A DNA stretch of 64,000 bases from Clostridiales bacterium (GCA_017569285.1 CP069419.1:2542001-2606000), one strand, 5' to 3'. Counted from the stretch's first letter, positions 17,090 through 26,392 are shown. The notes: a model not told the origin generated them from the sequence alone. Program-made: numbers and translations.

Positions 17090-17104
17090 TGAAAATTATT
17101 CTCA
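17090..17104. promoter_or_regulatory. Fur/Zur-type box, upstream copy
   Basis: Read on the minus strand, TGAGAATAATTTTCA is a 7-1-7 near-palindrome matching 13 of 15 positions of the Fur-family consensus TGATAATnATTATCA. It lies 8 nt upstream of the -35 box. The operon content points to Zur rather than Fur or PerR, which is inference. Confidence 0.7.
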
Positions 17105-17183
17105 AATTCAACATAACCGGCAAAAAAGGCTTTCCGCGGCGGAAAATCCGGCGCCCGGACTGTCCCGGCGCCGGGGACAGTTA

Positions 17184-17212
17184 TTGTCACAGGATGCTTT
17201 CCATGGTATGAT
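17184..17212 (+). promoter_or_regulatory. Promoter of the GH43 gene, extended -10
   Basis: TTGTCA (17184-17189) and TATGAT (17207-17212) are separated by 17 nt, with TGG directly before the -10. It lies about 100 nt ahead of the ATG at 17319. Confidence 0.75.
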
Positions 17213-17318
17213 GGACAGGCAGAAAAAACGAGGGAATAGTGAAAGGGCGCGGGGATTCCCGGAAGGATCCGGGAGAACCGCGCGGATGTATTTCCGGACG
17301 GAAAAGGAGGGGGCCGCG

Positions 17319-18413
17319 ATGTTCCGGTGCGATGATGAACCGGCGGTGGTGAAGGAGTATCCGTACCATATCCGGGACGTGCATATCAGCGATCCGTTTA
17401 TCCTTGCGGACGCGAAAAGCGGGCGGTATTACACCTACGTCCAGTTTGCGGACACCAAACGATTTCCGGAGGTGCCGGCGGGCCCGGGGTATTTTTACGT
17501 GCTGGAAAGCCCGGACCTGATCCACTGGTCCGCCCCGGCGGTATGCTTTGAAAAAGGGGATTTCTGGGCGGACCGGGACTACTGGGCCCCGGAATGCCAT
17601 CTGTGGCGGGGAAAGTATTACCTGATCAGCTCCTTCCGGGCGGAGGGAACCTACCGCCGCTGCCAGTGCCTGGTATCGGAAAGCCCGAAGGGGCCGTTCC
17701 GCCCGGTGCGGCAGGAACCGCTGACGCCGGAGGGCTGGCACTGCCTGGACGGGACGCTGTACGTGGACCGGAAAGGCGCACCGTGGCTGGTGTTCTGCCA
17801 TGAATGGCTGCAGGTGGACGACGGGCAGATCTGCGCGGTGCCGCTGTCCGAAGACCTGGGGGAAGCCATTGGGGAGCCGGTGATCCTCTTCCGGGCTTCC
17901 GACGGCCCGTGGTCGGGACCGGGCGGTGTGACGGACGGACCGTTCCTGCACCGGCTGCCGGGCGGAAAGCTGCTGATGCTCTGGTCCAGCTTTACGCCGA
18001 AAGGCAGCTATGCCATTTCGTACGCGGTGAGCGATAACGGGGAAATCCGGGGACCGTGGAAGCAGCGGAAGGATCCGCTGTATTCCCTGGACGGCGGCCA
18101 CGGGATGCTCTTCCGCGCATTTTCCGGACAGCTTATGATGGCGTGCCACTGCCCGAACGAGCACAGCCGCAAGCGCATCCTGCTGTTTGAGATGGAGGAG
18201 ACGGAGGATGCCCTCCATATTGTGAATGAGGTGACTGGAAACTGGTACCAGGCCATCGGCGGCCGCGCGAAGCGGTATGCCTATGAGGCACCGTGCGCTG
18301 AGGTGCCCTGCTTTGCCCGGGATCCCCGGATGAAAGGAAAAGGAAAAACGGCGGACCTGTCCGCGGATCAAACCGAAAAGGAGCAGGACGGTGCCCGCAG
18401 GGAAACACGCTGA
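17319..18413 (+). CDS. Glycoside hydrolase family 43-like protein
   Basis: 364 residues forming a five-bladed beta-propeller of the GH43/arabinosidase-xylosidase type. The base is probably Asp25 (HISDPFIL). Other landmarks are DYWAPECHLW (89-95), CLDGTLYVD (142-150), FCHEWLQ (160-165) and VTDGPFLHR (204-212). The last stands where many GH43 enzymes have an acid Glu (EGP or EAP), so the proton donor may be Asp206 or Glu162. There is no signal peptide. ATG at 17319 has AAGGAGG 8 nt upstream; earlier in-frame starts overlap the promoter. The Lys/Glu-rich tail after residue 335 looks disordered. It stands alone, ahead of an unrelated mgtC-like gene. Confidence 0.85.
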   Translation: MFRCDDEPAVVKEYPYHIRDVHISDPFILADAKSGRYYTYVQFADTKRFPEVPAGPGYFYVLESPDLIHWSAPAVCFEKGDFWADRDYWAPECHLWRGKYYLISSFRAEGTYRRCQCLVSESPKGPFRPVRQEPLTPEGWHCLDGTLYVDRKGAPWLVFCHEWLQVDDGQICAVPLSEDLGEAIGEPVILFRASDGPWSGPGGVTDGPFLHRLPGGKLLMLWSSFTPKGSYAISYAVSDNGEIRGPWKQRKDPLYSLDGGHGMLFRAFSGQLMMACHCPNEHSRKRILLFEMEETEDALHIVNEVTGNWYQAIGGRAKRYAYEAPCAEVPCFARDPRMKGKGKTADLSADQTEKEQDGARRETR

Positions 18414-18467
18414 GCAACCGGCCGGAAAGCCGGAAACATAAACCTGATTGTTCACAGGAGGTGCGAT

Positions 18468-19178
18468 ATGGTACTTGACTGGGTAAGCTTCGGACAGCCG
18501 CTGACGTTCTGGCAGATGCTGCTGCGGATTGTGGCCGCGGTGGTCTTCGGAACCATCATCGGCGTGGAGCGGGAATCGAAAAACCGGCCGGCCGGCATGC
18601 GGACGCATGTGCTGGTGTGCCTGGGAGCCGCACTGATCGGCCTGGTGGAGCAGCAGACCATCGCCTATGTGGTTTCGCTGGGCGATCCGCACATCAACGT
18701 GAGCGTGGGACGCCTGACCGCACAGATCGTATCCGGCGTCGGTTTCCTGGGAGCCGGGACGATCATCATCGCCGACCGGCGGATTACCGGCCTGACCACC
18801 GCGGCTTCCCTGTGGTGCGCGGCATGCCTCGGCCTGGCTGTGGGCGCCGGGTTTACGACCATGGCGCTGGTGGCCTGCCTGGTGGTGATGGTGGTGCTGA
18901 AGCTGATGCAGCAGATCGTGCACGTGAACACGTACAAGCGGCTGGAGATCCAGTTTGTGCACCGCAATGAGACGCTGGCCTATATCCGGGAGACGTTTGA
19001 GAAGATGGAGGTCAAGATCCTGGACCAGGACTTCCACGCGGAGACCGGGGAGAACGGGAAGAACATGTACACCAACGTGTACACCCTGTCCATGCGCGGG
19101 AAGACCCATTACCAGGACCTGATCACCACGCTTTCCGAGCATCCGAACATCCGGACGGTGCGGACCCGGAACGTGTAA
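18468..19178 (+). CDS. MgtC/SapB family membrane protein
   Basis: 236 residues. The N-terminal half has four to five transmembrane helices with the MgtC signature GTIIGVERESKNRPAGMRTHVLVCLGAAL and later GVGFLGAGTI. The C-terminal part (about 150-236) is a soluble ACT-like domain. Family members influence magnesium homeostasis or acid/Mg stress; the exact activity is not settled. AGGAGG precedes the ATG. It is followed within 25 nt by the cytidylate kinase-like gene, so the two are probably co-transcribed. Confidence 0.93.
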   Translation: MVLDWVSFGQPLTFWQMLLRIVAAVVFGTIIGVERESKNRPAGMRTHVLVCLGAALIGLVEQQTIAYVVSLGDPHINVSVGRLTAQIVSGVGFLGAGTIIIADRRITGLTTAASLWCAACLGLAVGAGFTTMALVACLVVMVVLKLMQQIVHVNTYKRLEIQFVHRNETLAYIRETFEKMEVKILDQDFHAETGENGKNMYTNVYTLSMRGKTHYQDLITTLSEHPNIRTVRTRNV

Positions 19179-19202
19179 GCATCGCGGACAGACGGGAAGG
19201 AG

Positions 19203-19844
19203 ATGACGGCGGCAGTGGCTGCCAGGATTATTACCATCAGCCGGCAGTTCGGCAGCGGGGGACGGGAGCTGGGAAAACGGCTTTCGGACATCCTGGGATG
19301 GGACTACTATGACCGGGAGATCATCCAGATGCTGTCGGAACAGCAGGGGCTGGACCCGGACTATGTGCACCGGGTGCTGAACGGCCACGGATGGCACCAG
19401 TACCAGCTGACTTACCGGAACAGCTTCCGGCAGCCGATGGGAGCGGGCTGGCGGAACACGGAGGTACTGGTGAAGCAGCGGGAGATCATCCGCGAAATCG
19501 CGGAAGAGGGCAATGACTGCGTGATCGTCGGGCGGGACGCGGACGTGATCCTGCACGACGTGAACCCCTTCCGGATCTACGTGTGTGCGGATATCGAAAG
19601 CCGGCTGGCCCGGTGCGTCCGGTATGAGGAGAAAAAGGAACCGGAAGATCGCCTGACGGAGAAGGAAATCCTGCGGAATATCCGGAGGATTGACCGGGAA
19701 CGGCGGCAGATCCGGGAGATCCTGACCGGGAAGAGCGCGACGGACGGAAGCGGATTCGACCTGACGGTGAACGCGTCCGGCTGGGATATCAAGAAGCTGG
19801 CGGAAGCCGTGGCGGAATTCTCCGGGCGGTGGTTTGAAAAATGA
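19203..19844 (+). CDS. Cytidylate kinase-like family protein
   Basis: 213 residues. The P-loop is SRQFGSGGRELGKRL (about 13-27), followed by GWDYYDREII as in the cytidylate kinase-like (Cmk-2) family. An Arg-rich lid (ENEK-type RNIRRIDRERRQIREI) lies near 160-176. It probably phosphorylates a nucleotide, but substrates of this group are not established. AAGGAG abuts the ATG at 19203 with no spacing, so the GTG at 19215 (12 nt from that site) is an equally plausible start. Its TGA overlaps the next gene's ATG by 4 nt. Confidence 0.85.
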   Translation: MTAAVAARIITISRQFGSGGRELGKRLSDILGWDYYDREIIQMLSEQQGLDPDYVHRVLNGHGWHQYQLTYRNSFRQPMGAGWRNTEVLVKQREIIREIAEEGNDCVIVGRDADVILHDVNPFRIYVCADIESRLARCVRYEEKKEPEDRLTEKEILRNIRRIDRERRQIREILTGKSATDGSGFDLTVNASGWDIKKLAEAVAEFSGRWFEK

Positions 19845-21202
19845 AGAGCGCAAGGGAAAAGACCAACCTGACGGAAGGCAGCGTATGGAAAAAGCTGCTG
19901 GTTTTCTTCCTGCCGATCGCCGCGGGGACGATCATCCAGCAACTGTACAACGCGGTGGACGGTCTGATTGTGGGACGGTTTGTGGGCACCAACGCCCTGG
20001 CCTCCGTCGGCGGAAGCTCCGCCCAGATCATCAACGTGCTGGTGGGCTTCTTTGTGGCGATGACCGCCGGCGCTTCCGTCGTGATCGGGCAGATTTACGG
20101 CGCCGGCCGGCGGGAAGACCTGAATAAGGCCATCGGCAACGCGGTGACGGTGATGGGCCTGTTCGGGATTGCCCTGATGGTCCTGGGGTTTGCCGCGTCG
20201 CCGGCACTGCTGCGGCTGCTGAACACGCCGGAGGAGACGCTGGAAGGCGCCGTGTTGTACCTGCGGATTTACTTCCTGGGCGTGCCGTTCCTGATGGTGC
20301 TGAATATGGAATCCAGCATCCTGCGGGCGGTGGGGGATTCCTTCCATCCGTTCCTGTTTATGGTGGCGGGCTGCGTGCTGAACATCGTGATGGACGCGGT
20401 GTTCGTGATCGTGTTCGGATGGGGAATCGCCGGGGTGGCCATCGCCACGGTAGCAGCCCAGGTGGTGAATACCGCCCTGCTGACCCGGCAGCTGAACCGG
20501 AAGGGACAGGAATACCGGCTGACCTTCCGGGAGCTGGGGATCAAGGGCGTTTACCTGGCCAACATGCTGCGGCTGGGGGTCCCGGCGGGGCTGCAGTCCT
20601 CCATGTACAGCGTTTCCAACATGATTATCCAGGTGGGCGTGAACTCCCTGGGGACCGTGGTGGTAGCGTCCTGGGCGATGAGCGGCAAGACCGACGGATT
20701 CTACTGGGCGATCAGCAACGCGATGGGCGCGGCAATCACCAGCTTTATCGCGCAGAACTACGGAGCCGGGCGGACGGACCGGGTGCGGCAGTGCGTGAAG
20801 CAGGGGCTGATTATGCACCTGGTGATCACCGTGGTGGTGAGCGCGGGGCTGATGTTGACCGCGATCCCGGCGCTGCGGCTGCTGACGCCCGATGAGGCGG
20901 TGGTGGAGACCACCTACCTGATCATGGCTTATTTCGTGCCGTTCTACTTTACCTGGGTCCTGGTGGAAGTGCTATCCGCGGTGCTGCGGGGCGCCGGGGA
21001 CGCGGTTAACCCGGTGGTGATCATCGGAATCGGCGTATGCCTGTTCCGGGTAATCTGGATCCTGACGGTGTTCTCATATTTCGGCACACTGCTGTCGCTG
21101 TGCCTTTCCTACACGGTATCGTGGACGATTACGAGCATCGCGCTGGTGATCTATTACCGGAAGGGCGGATGGATGAACCGGCGGCGGATTGTGGACCGCT
21201 GA
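19841..21202 (+). CDS. MATE family efflux transporter
   Basis: 453 residues with twelve predicted helices in two related halves. The opening LTEGSVWKKLLVFFLPIAAGTIIQQLYNAVDGLIVGRFVG is the hallmark of DinF/NorM-type MATE exporters, which expel drugs or metabolites by sodium or proton exchange. The start overlaps the cytidylate kinase-like stop as ATGA, indicating translational coupling. The substrate cannot be deduced. Confidence 0.93.
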   Translation: MKSAREKTNLTEGSVWKKLLVFFLPIAAGTIIQQLYNAVDGLIVGRFVGTNALASVGGSSAQIINVLVGFFVAMTAGASVVIGQIYGAGRREDLNKAIGNAVTVMGLFGIALMVLGFAASPALLRLLNTPEETLEGAVLYLRIYFLGVPFLMVLNMESSILRAVGDSFHPFLFMVAGCVLNIVMDAVFVIVFGWGIAGVAIATVAAQVVNTALLTRQLNRKGQEYRLTFRELGIKGVYLANMLRLGVPAGLQSSMYSVSNMIIQVGVNSLGTVVVASWAMSGKTDGFYWAISNAMGAAITSFIAQNYGAGRTDRVRQCVKQGLIMHLVITVVVSAGLMLTAIPALRLLTPDEAVVETTYLIMAYFVPFYFTWVLVEVLSAVLRGAGDAVNPVVIIGIGVCLFRVIWILTVFSYFGTLLSLCLSYTVSWTITSIALVIYYRKGGWMNRRRIVDR

Positions 21203-21260
21203 GGAAACATAAAAGACGGCGGGCAAGCCGGGCATGATGCCCGGGCAGGGGGAATTTTGA

Positions 21261-22511
21261 ATGAGGCTGAAAGAGAATAAGGTGTATTTCAAAGCCGGGG
21301 TGACCGCCTTCCTGGTGATCGCGGCGGGGATCCTCTGCTGGTTCCTGATCGACCGGATGGATCAGGTGAGCGGTGCGTTCAACAAGGTGATGGCCATCCT
21401 GCGGCCGTTCATCATCGGCGGGGCGCTGGCCTACCTGCTGGCGCCGGCCTGCAACGCGCTGGACCGCGCTTTCCTGGGTTGGACCCGCGGCCGGGCGGAA
21501 AAGCTCTGCAAGGGCCTGTCCATCGCGATTTCCCTGATCCTGACGATCGCGGTGATCACCCTGCTGACGGCGATCCTGGTGCCGCAGGTGATCCGGAGCC
21601 TGGTGAGCGTGGTGAACGCCCTGCCGGGCCAGATCAACAGCGCACGGCAGCAGATTGACCAGTGGCTGGCGAACGAGCCGGACCTCCGGTCCTGGTGGGA
21701 CCGGATCTTCACCCAGGTTTCCGGCGGCATCGCCAGCTGGCAGGAGAACGGCCTGATGCCCGTGGTCGGCACCGTGCTTTCCGGCACGGCCACCTATGTG
21801 ACCGGGTTTGCCGTGGCGGTGAAGGATTCGCTGCTGGGACTGATTGTGACCATCTACCTGCTGGCGGCCCGCAAGCGCTTTGCGGCGCAGAGCCGGCTGA
21901 CGCTGCAGGGGGTCTGCCCGGAACGGTGGCTGCCCAAGGTGGAAGAGGAGGTCCATTTTATCGACCATATCTTCCACGGCTTCCTGCTGGGGAAACTGCT
22001 GGATTCCGCCATCGTCGGCGTGCTCTGCTTCCTGGGGTGCCTGCTGATGGGCTTCTCCTCCCCGGCGCTGATCGGCGTGATTGTCGGCGTGACGAACATC
22101 ATTCCCTTTGTCGGGCCGTTTATCGGGGCAATTCCCTGCGCGCTGATCCTGCTGCTGGAAAACCCGGTGCACTGCCTGATGTTTGTGATTTTCATCCTGG
22201 TGCTGCAGCAGTTTGACGGAAATGTGCTGGGCCCCCGGATTATCGGCAATACGACCGGGATATCCGGATTCTGGATTACGTTTGCCATCCTGTTCTTCGG
22301 CGGCCTGTGGAGCCTGGTGGGCATGCTGGTGGCCGTGCCGCTGTTTGCCGTGATCTATGACATCATCCGGAAGCTTCTCTTCCGCAAGCTGCGGCGGAAA
22401 GGGCAGGAAGGGATGATCGCGGAATATGAGGCGGCCTACCACACGGCGCCGGAGCCGGTGAAAAAGAGCCGCCGGATCCGGAAAAACCGTTCCCCGAAGG
22501 ACGGGGAGTGA
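21261..22511 (+). CDS. AI-2E family (PerM/YtvI-type) membrane transporter
   Basis: 416 residues. It has an N-terminal helix pair, a soluble central section (about 115-200) and a C-terminal membrane block with the family motif HGFLLGKLLDSAIVGVLCFLG and later LGPRIIGNTTGISGFWIT. Such proteins are proposed exporters of small signals or sodium/proton antiporters; function here is unknown. The tail is strongly basic. GGGGG ahead of the ATG serves as ribosome binding site. It lies 59 nt after the MATE gene. Confidence 0.9.
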   Translation: MRLKENKVYFKAGVTAFLVIAAGILCWFLIDRMDQVSGAFNKVMAILRPFIIGGALAYLLAPACNALDRAFLGWTRGRAEKLCKGLSIAISLILTIAVITLLTAILVPQVIRSLVSVVNALPGQINSARQQIDQWLANEPDLRSWWDRIFTQVSGGIASWQENGLMPVVGTVLSGTATYVTGFAVAVKDSLLGLIVTIYLLAARKRFAAQSRLTLQGVCPERWLPKVEEEVHFIDHIFHGFLLGKLLDSAIVGVLCFLGCLLMGFSSPALIGVIVGVTNIIPFVGPFIGAIPCALILLLENPVHCLMFVIFILVLQQFDGNVLGPRIIGNTTGISGFWITFAILFFGGLWSLVGMLVAVPLFAVIYDIIRKLLFRKLRRKGQEGMIAEYEAAYHTAPEPVKKSRRIRKNRSPKDGE

Positions 22512-22550
22512 ACCCGGGCAAAGAACGGAAGGCAGGAGGAAAGAAACCCG

Positions 22551-23474
22551 ATGAACGGATATGTACTGCTGGACGCGGGCGGAACCGAAATCAAAAGCGC
22601 GGCGTTTTCTGGGGACGGAAACCGCCTGGATGAAATCCATTCGGCGCCTTCGCACGCGCGGGAGGACCGGGAAGAGATCCTCGGGAACCTGCTGGACGTG
22701 ATCGGCCGGGAAAAGAAAATCCTGGAGGCCGGCGGGTACCGCCTGGGGACCGTCGGGATGGCATTCCCCGGACCGTTTGACTACCCGAACGGCATCAGCC
22801 ATATCCGGGGACTGGACAAATATGATGCGATTGACGGCGTTGCACTGGAGGAAGCGCTGAAAGGCATTCCGGGCCAGGACGTGCTGGCGCCGGACGTGCG
22901 GTTTTTCTTCCGGCATGACGTGGATTCCTTCGCGCTGGGAACTGCGGCGCGGGAGCCTGCCTGCGCAGGCGGGCGGACGATCTGCCTGGCCATCGGGACG
23001 GGCACGGGATCTGCGTTCCTGGAAGAAGGCCGGCTGGTGAAGAAGGGGAAAGGGGCCCCGGACGACGGCTGGATCTATCCGTTTCCCTTCCGCGGGGGAA
23101 TCATCGACGACTGGGTTTCCGTGCGCGGCCTGGCAAAGCTGACCGCGGAGGCGGGCTTCCCGGCCGGGACTTCCGGAAAGGACCTTTCCGGACTGGCCGC
23201 GCAGGAGAACCGGCAGGCGGCCGCGGTATGGGAGGCATTCGGCCGCCTCATTGCGGAGGCGCTGGAGCCGTTTATCGCTTCCTTCCGGCCGGACCGGCTG
23301 GTGCTGGGCGGACAGATTTCCAAGGCGGAGAAGTATTTCGGCGGTGAGATCCGGAGGCGGTATCCGGAAATGGAAATCCTGGTGATCAGCGATACGACGG
23401 AATATATCCTGGAGGGGCTGCTGGCATCCGGACGGGAGAATCCGGAAACGCGGGGCGGCGGTGGCAAAGCATGA
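22551..23474 (+). CDS. Divergent ROK family sugar kinase
   Basis: 307 residues. The phosphate-binding opening YVLLDAGGTEIKSAAF, the central FPGPFDYPNG, and CLAIGTGTGSAFLEEGRL are ROK landmarks, so an ATP-dependent hexose kinase is expected. The zinc motif CxCGxxGC found in most ROK enzymes is missing (the region reads GWIYPFPFRGG). GGAGGA lies 10 nt before the ATG. The stop overlaps the start of the mannose-6-phosphate isomerase gene by 4 nt, so a mannose, or another hexose feeding that isomerase, is a likely substrate. Confidence 0.85.
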   Translation: MNGYVLLDAGGTEIKSAAFSGDGNRLDEIHSAPSHAREDREEILGNLLDVIGREKKILEAGGYRLGTVGMAFPGPFDYPNGISHIRGLDKYDAIDGVALEEALKGIPGQDVLAPDVRFFFRHDVDSFALGTAAREPACAGGRTICLAIGTGTGSAFLEEGRLVKKGKGAPDDGWIYPFPFRGGIIDDWVSVRGLAKLTAEAGFPAGTSGKDLSGLAAQENRQAAAVWEAFGRLIAEALEPFIASFRPDRLVLGGQISKAEKYFGGEIRRRYPEMEILVISDTTEYILEGLLASGRENPETRGGGGKA

Positions 23475-25216
23475 AATACAGCAGTTTTCACAACTACGAT
23501 CCATATCCATCCATCCGGGTGGCGGGGGACGCCTGCGCCGCGGAAGGCTGGGAAGCCGTGCGGGCAGAGATCCGGAAGCAGATGACCGGGGACCGGTGTG
23601 TGGCGGTATGCGAACTGTACCCGGGCGTGGATCCGGACGGCGTGATCCGGGAGCTGGAAAAGCTTTCGCCCGCCACGGTGATCGACACCCGGGAGCTCCT
23701 GCTGCCGAGAGAAAAACTGTTTGAACGGGTATACGGCGACCAGGGGGATGACCGGGTTTTCGGCCTGATGACCCACCGGACGCTGGACGCCTGCTTCGAT
23801 CAGGAGAAGCTCGCCGCAGCCCGGGAACGGATCGCGGGAATCCGGGACGGCCTGGCGCTGGTGTGCGGCACCGGGGCTTCGCTGGCGGCGGAAGGGGACG
23901 TCCTGCTGTACTTCAACATCACGCGGTGGGAAATCCAGCTGCGGTACCGGAAGGGCCAGGGCAACTGGGGCCTGGACAACGGGGACGCGCCGCTGCTGAC
24001 CAAATACAAATACGGCTACTTTGTGCTGTGGCGGATGGCTGACCGGCTGAAGACGAAGCTGCTGCCCAAAGTGGACCTGATGATCGACGCGAATGACCCG
24101 GAAAAGCCGAAAGCGGTAACCGGGGCCGCCTACCTGGACGCGCTGGACCAGGCGGCCGTGCAGCCATTCCGCGTCCGCCCCTACTTCGATCCCGGGGTAT
24201 GGGGCGGCCAGTGGATCCGGAAACAGCTGGAGATCCCGACGGACGCGGCCAACCTGGCCTGGGGCTTTGACGGTGTGCCGGAAGAGAACGGGCTGGGGCT
24301 GACTTTCGGGGATATCACGCTGGAGTTCCCCGCCATCGACCTGGTGCTGACCCATCCGCACGAGCTGCTGGGGGAACGGGTGCACGGGCGGTTCGGCGCG
24401 GAATTCCCGATCCGCTTTGACCTGCTGGACACGATGGAGGGCGGAAACCTCTCCCTGCAGGTGCACCCGCTGACGGAATACATCCAGGAGCAGTTCGGCA
24501 TGCACTATACGCAGGACGAAAGCTACTACATCCTGGAGGCGGATGAGGAAAAGGATCCGGCAGTGTACCTGGGCGTGAAAACTGGGATATGCCCGGAGGA
24601 AATGACGGAAGACCTGGAGACCGCGCAGAAGGGCGGCCCCGCGTTTGACGCCGGGAAATACGTGAACCGCATTCCGGTGAAAAAGCACGACCACCTGCTG
24701 ATTCCGGCCGGAACAGTCCACTGCTCCGGGGCGGACACGGTGGTGCTGGAGATCAGCGCGACGCCGTATATCTTTACTTTCAAGCTGTGGGACTGGGGAC
24801 GGGTCGGCCTGGACGGGCTGCCGCGCCCGATTCACATCCACCATGGGAAAAACAATATCCAGTGGGATCGGAACACGGAATGGGTGAAGCGGGAGCTGGT
24901 AAACCGGACTGAGACGATCCGGCAGGAAGACGGCATCCTGGCGGAACGCACGGGCCTTCATCCCCGGGAATTCCTGGAAACCATCCGGTATACGCTGAGC
25001 CGGCCGGTTACCTGTGCGTGCAATGACAGCGTGCACGTCCTGAACCTGGTGGAAGGGAAGGAAATGACCATCGAAAGCCCGGACGGAGCCTTCCGGCCGT
25101 TTGCCGTCCACTACGCGGAGACAGTGATCCTGCCCGCAGCAGCTGGGGAATACCGCCTCTGCCCGACGGAAGGCAGCCCGGAAATCCGGGTGATTGACGC
25201 CAGCGTAAGACCATAA
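23471..25216 (+). CDS. manA: Class I mannose-6-phosphate isomerase with extra N-terminal domain
   Basis: 581 residues, well above the usual 300-390. Residues about 1-225 form a separate domain with a kinase-like look (ALVCGTGASLAAEGDVLLYFN) but without an intact P-loop. From about 235 (FRVRPYFDPGVWGGQWI) the class I isomerase begins. Zinc ligands are expected in LSLQVHPLTEY (Gln and His), DESYYIL (Glu) and IPAGTVHCSG (His). It interconverts mannose- and fructose-6-phosphate. It overlaps the ROK gene, giving a phosphorylation-isomerisation pair that would feed mannose released by GH38 enzymes into glycolysis (inference). Confidence 0.88.
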   Translation: MKYSSFHNYDPYPSIRVAGDACAAEGWEAVRAEIRKQMTGDRCVAVCELYPGVDPDGVIRELEKLSPATVIDTRELLLPREKLFERVYGDQGDDRVFGLMTHRTLDACFDQEKLAAARERIAGIRDGLALVCGTGASLAAEGDVLLYFNITRWEIQLRYRKGQGNWGLDNGDAPLLTKYKYGYFVLWRMADRLKTKLLPKVDLMIDANDPEKPKAVTGAAYLDALDQAAVQPFRVRPYFDPGVWGGQWIRKQLEIPTDAANLAWGFDGVPEENGLGLTFGDITLEFPAIDLVLTHPHELLGERVHGRFGAEFPIRFDLLDTMEGGNLSLQVHPLTEYIQEQFGMHYTQDESYYILEADEEKDPAVYLGVKTGICPEEMTEDLETAQKGGPAFDAGKYVNRIPVKKHDHLLIPAGTVHCSGADTVVLEISATPYIFTFKLWDWGRVGLDGLPRPIHIHHGKNNIQWDRNTEWVKRELVNRTETIRQEDGILAERTGLHPREFLETIRYTLSRPVTCACNDSVHVLNLVEGKEMTIESPDGAFRPFAVHYAETVILPAAAGEYRLCPTEGSPEIRVIDASVRP

Positions 25217-25234
25217 AAAACGAAGAAAAATGAT

Positions 25235-25272
25235 ACCGCAGAGCCAAAAACACCGGCCCTGCGGTTTTTTTC
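25235..25272 (+). terminator. Intrinsic terminator after manA
   Basis: A stem ACCGCAG/CTGCGGT with an extra inner GCC/GGC pairing is followed by seven T residues, 18 nt after the isomerase stop. Confidence 0.85.
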
Positions 25273-25441
25273 GGCAGAAAAAACTGCAAAAAACGAAAGA
25301 ATTGCGAAAAATGCCCTGTGGATGACGGACATCTGATGGACATCATATGTTAGGCTTGTTACCGGAACAGGGCGGAACACCCCGCAGATGCGCACGGCGC
25401 GGACGGGCCGCCCCAAGTAATTTTCTGGGGAGACAGACAAG

Positions 25442-26353
25442 ATGGAATGGGAAGTCGGACAGATTGAATGGATCCAGAAAGCCCTGGGAAGCCTGAACAA
25501 CACGGTCGGGGCGGCCCTGAGCTTTATCGGCGGAGAGCTCGGCCTGCTGCTGGTGCTGCTGATTGTTCTTTTCTGCTGGAAAAAGGAAAGCGGAAAACGC
25601 CTGGCGCTGATCATCACGGCGGTGAATACCTGGCTGCCGATGATCAAGGCGGCGGTGATGCGGCCCCGGCCCTATATGGAATACCCGGATCGGGTGCAGG
25701 GTGTGGCGGACGTCGGGAACAGCGCTTCCATGGATGATATTGCCGCCCAGGGATATTCCTTCCCCAGCACCCACAGCGCGTCGACCATGGCGCTGTTTAT
25801 CCCCCTGGCAGCTGAAGTGAAGAAAAAGTGGATGTGGATTATTGCCGTTCTCATCACTCTGCTGGTGGGCGTGAGCCGGGCCATCACCGGAATGCACTAT
25901 CCGACGGACATCCTGGCCGGGTGGGCGCTGGGACTGGCCGGAGCCGGAATCGTCCTGCTGCTGGAAAAGAAAGTGAAGAATGAATGGATCCGGCACCTGA
26001 TCCTGCTGGCTTCGGTGCTGCCCGGGATTTTCTTCGTCCGGACGGAGGACTATTACACCTCCCTGGGCCTGATGATCGGCCTGATCGCCGCGATCCACTT
26101 TGAAGCGAAGTACGTGAATTTTATGGATACCCGCAACATATGGGCCATGATCCTGCGGGTGGCCGGCGCGTTCGTGATCTACTTTGTGCTGAATACGGTG
26201 CTGAAGCTGCCTTTCAGCAAGGAATTCCTTGCCGGCGGAACCATGGGCGCTTTCCTGGTCCGCGCGGCACGCTACGCCGTGATCATCTTTGTGATCATCG
26301 GAATCTACCCGAAAGCATTCCCGCTGTTTGAAAAGATCGGGAAAAAGAAATAA
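25442..26353 (+). CDS. PAP2 superfamily membrane phosphatase
   Basis: 303 residues, multi-pass. All three PAP2 motifs are present: KAAVMRPRP (KxxxxxxRP), SFPSTHSAST (PSGH-type) and SRAITGMHYPTD (SRxxxxxHxxxD), within residues about 65-155. Members dephosphorylate lipid phosphates such as undecaprenyl pyrophosphate or phosphatidic acid at the outer membrane face. The C-terminal third adds four further helices. GGGGAG lies upstream of the ATG. A CCCCA/TGGGG hairpin overlaps this site, so translation may be tuned. It is followed by DUF819 and VanX-like genes. Confidence 0.92.
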   Translation: MEWEVGQIEWIQKALGSLNNTVGAALSFIGGELGLLLVLLIVLFCWKKESGKRLALIITAVNTWLPMIKAAVMRPRPYMEYPDRVQGVADVGNSASMDDIAAQGYSFPSTHSASTMALFIPLAAEVKKKWMWIIAVLITLLVGVSRAITGMHYPTDILAGWALGLAGAGIVLLLEKKVKNEWIRHLILLASVLPGIFFVRTEDYYTSLGLMIGLIAAIHFEAKYVNFMDTRNIWAMILRVAGAFVIYFVLNTVLKLPFSKEFLAGGTMGAFLVRAARYAVIIFVIIGIYPKAFPLFEKIGKKK

Positions 26354-26392
26354 CCGCCGTAATCCGGCGGCTGAAAACACGGAGGGAACTCC

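Noticed and set aside
16666-17190. N-terminal extension of the zinc-binding protein
   Set aside because: The frame is open, but a signal peptide with its ribosome site begins at 16665 and the upstream part overlaps another gene and the promoter.
21129-23510. 793-residue minus-strand frame
   Set aside because: Antisense to the AI-2E-type and ROK genes, with no recognisable domain.
25355-25441. Riboswitch before the PAP2 gene
   Set aside because: Hairpins are visible, including one near the ribosome site, but no known aptamer core could be recognised.
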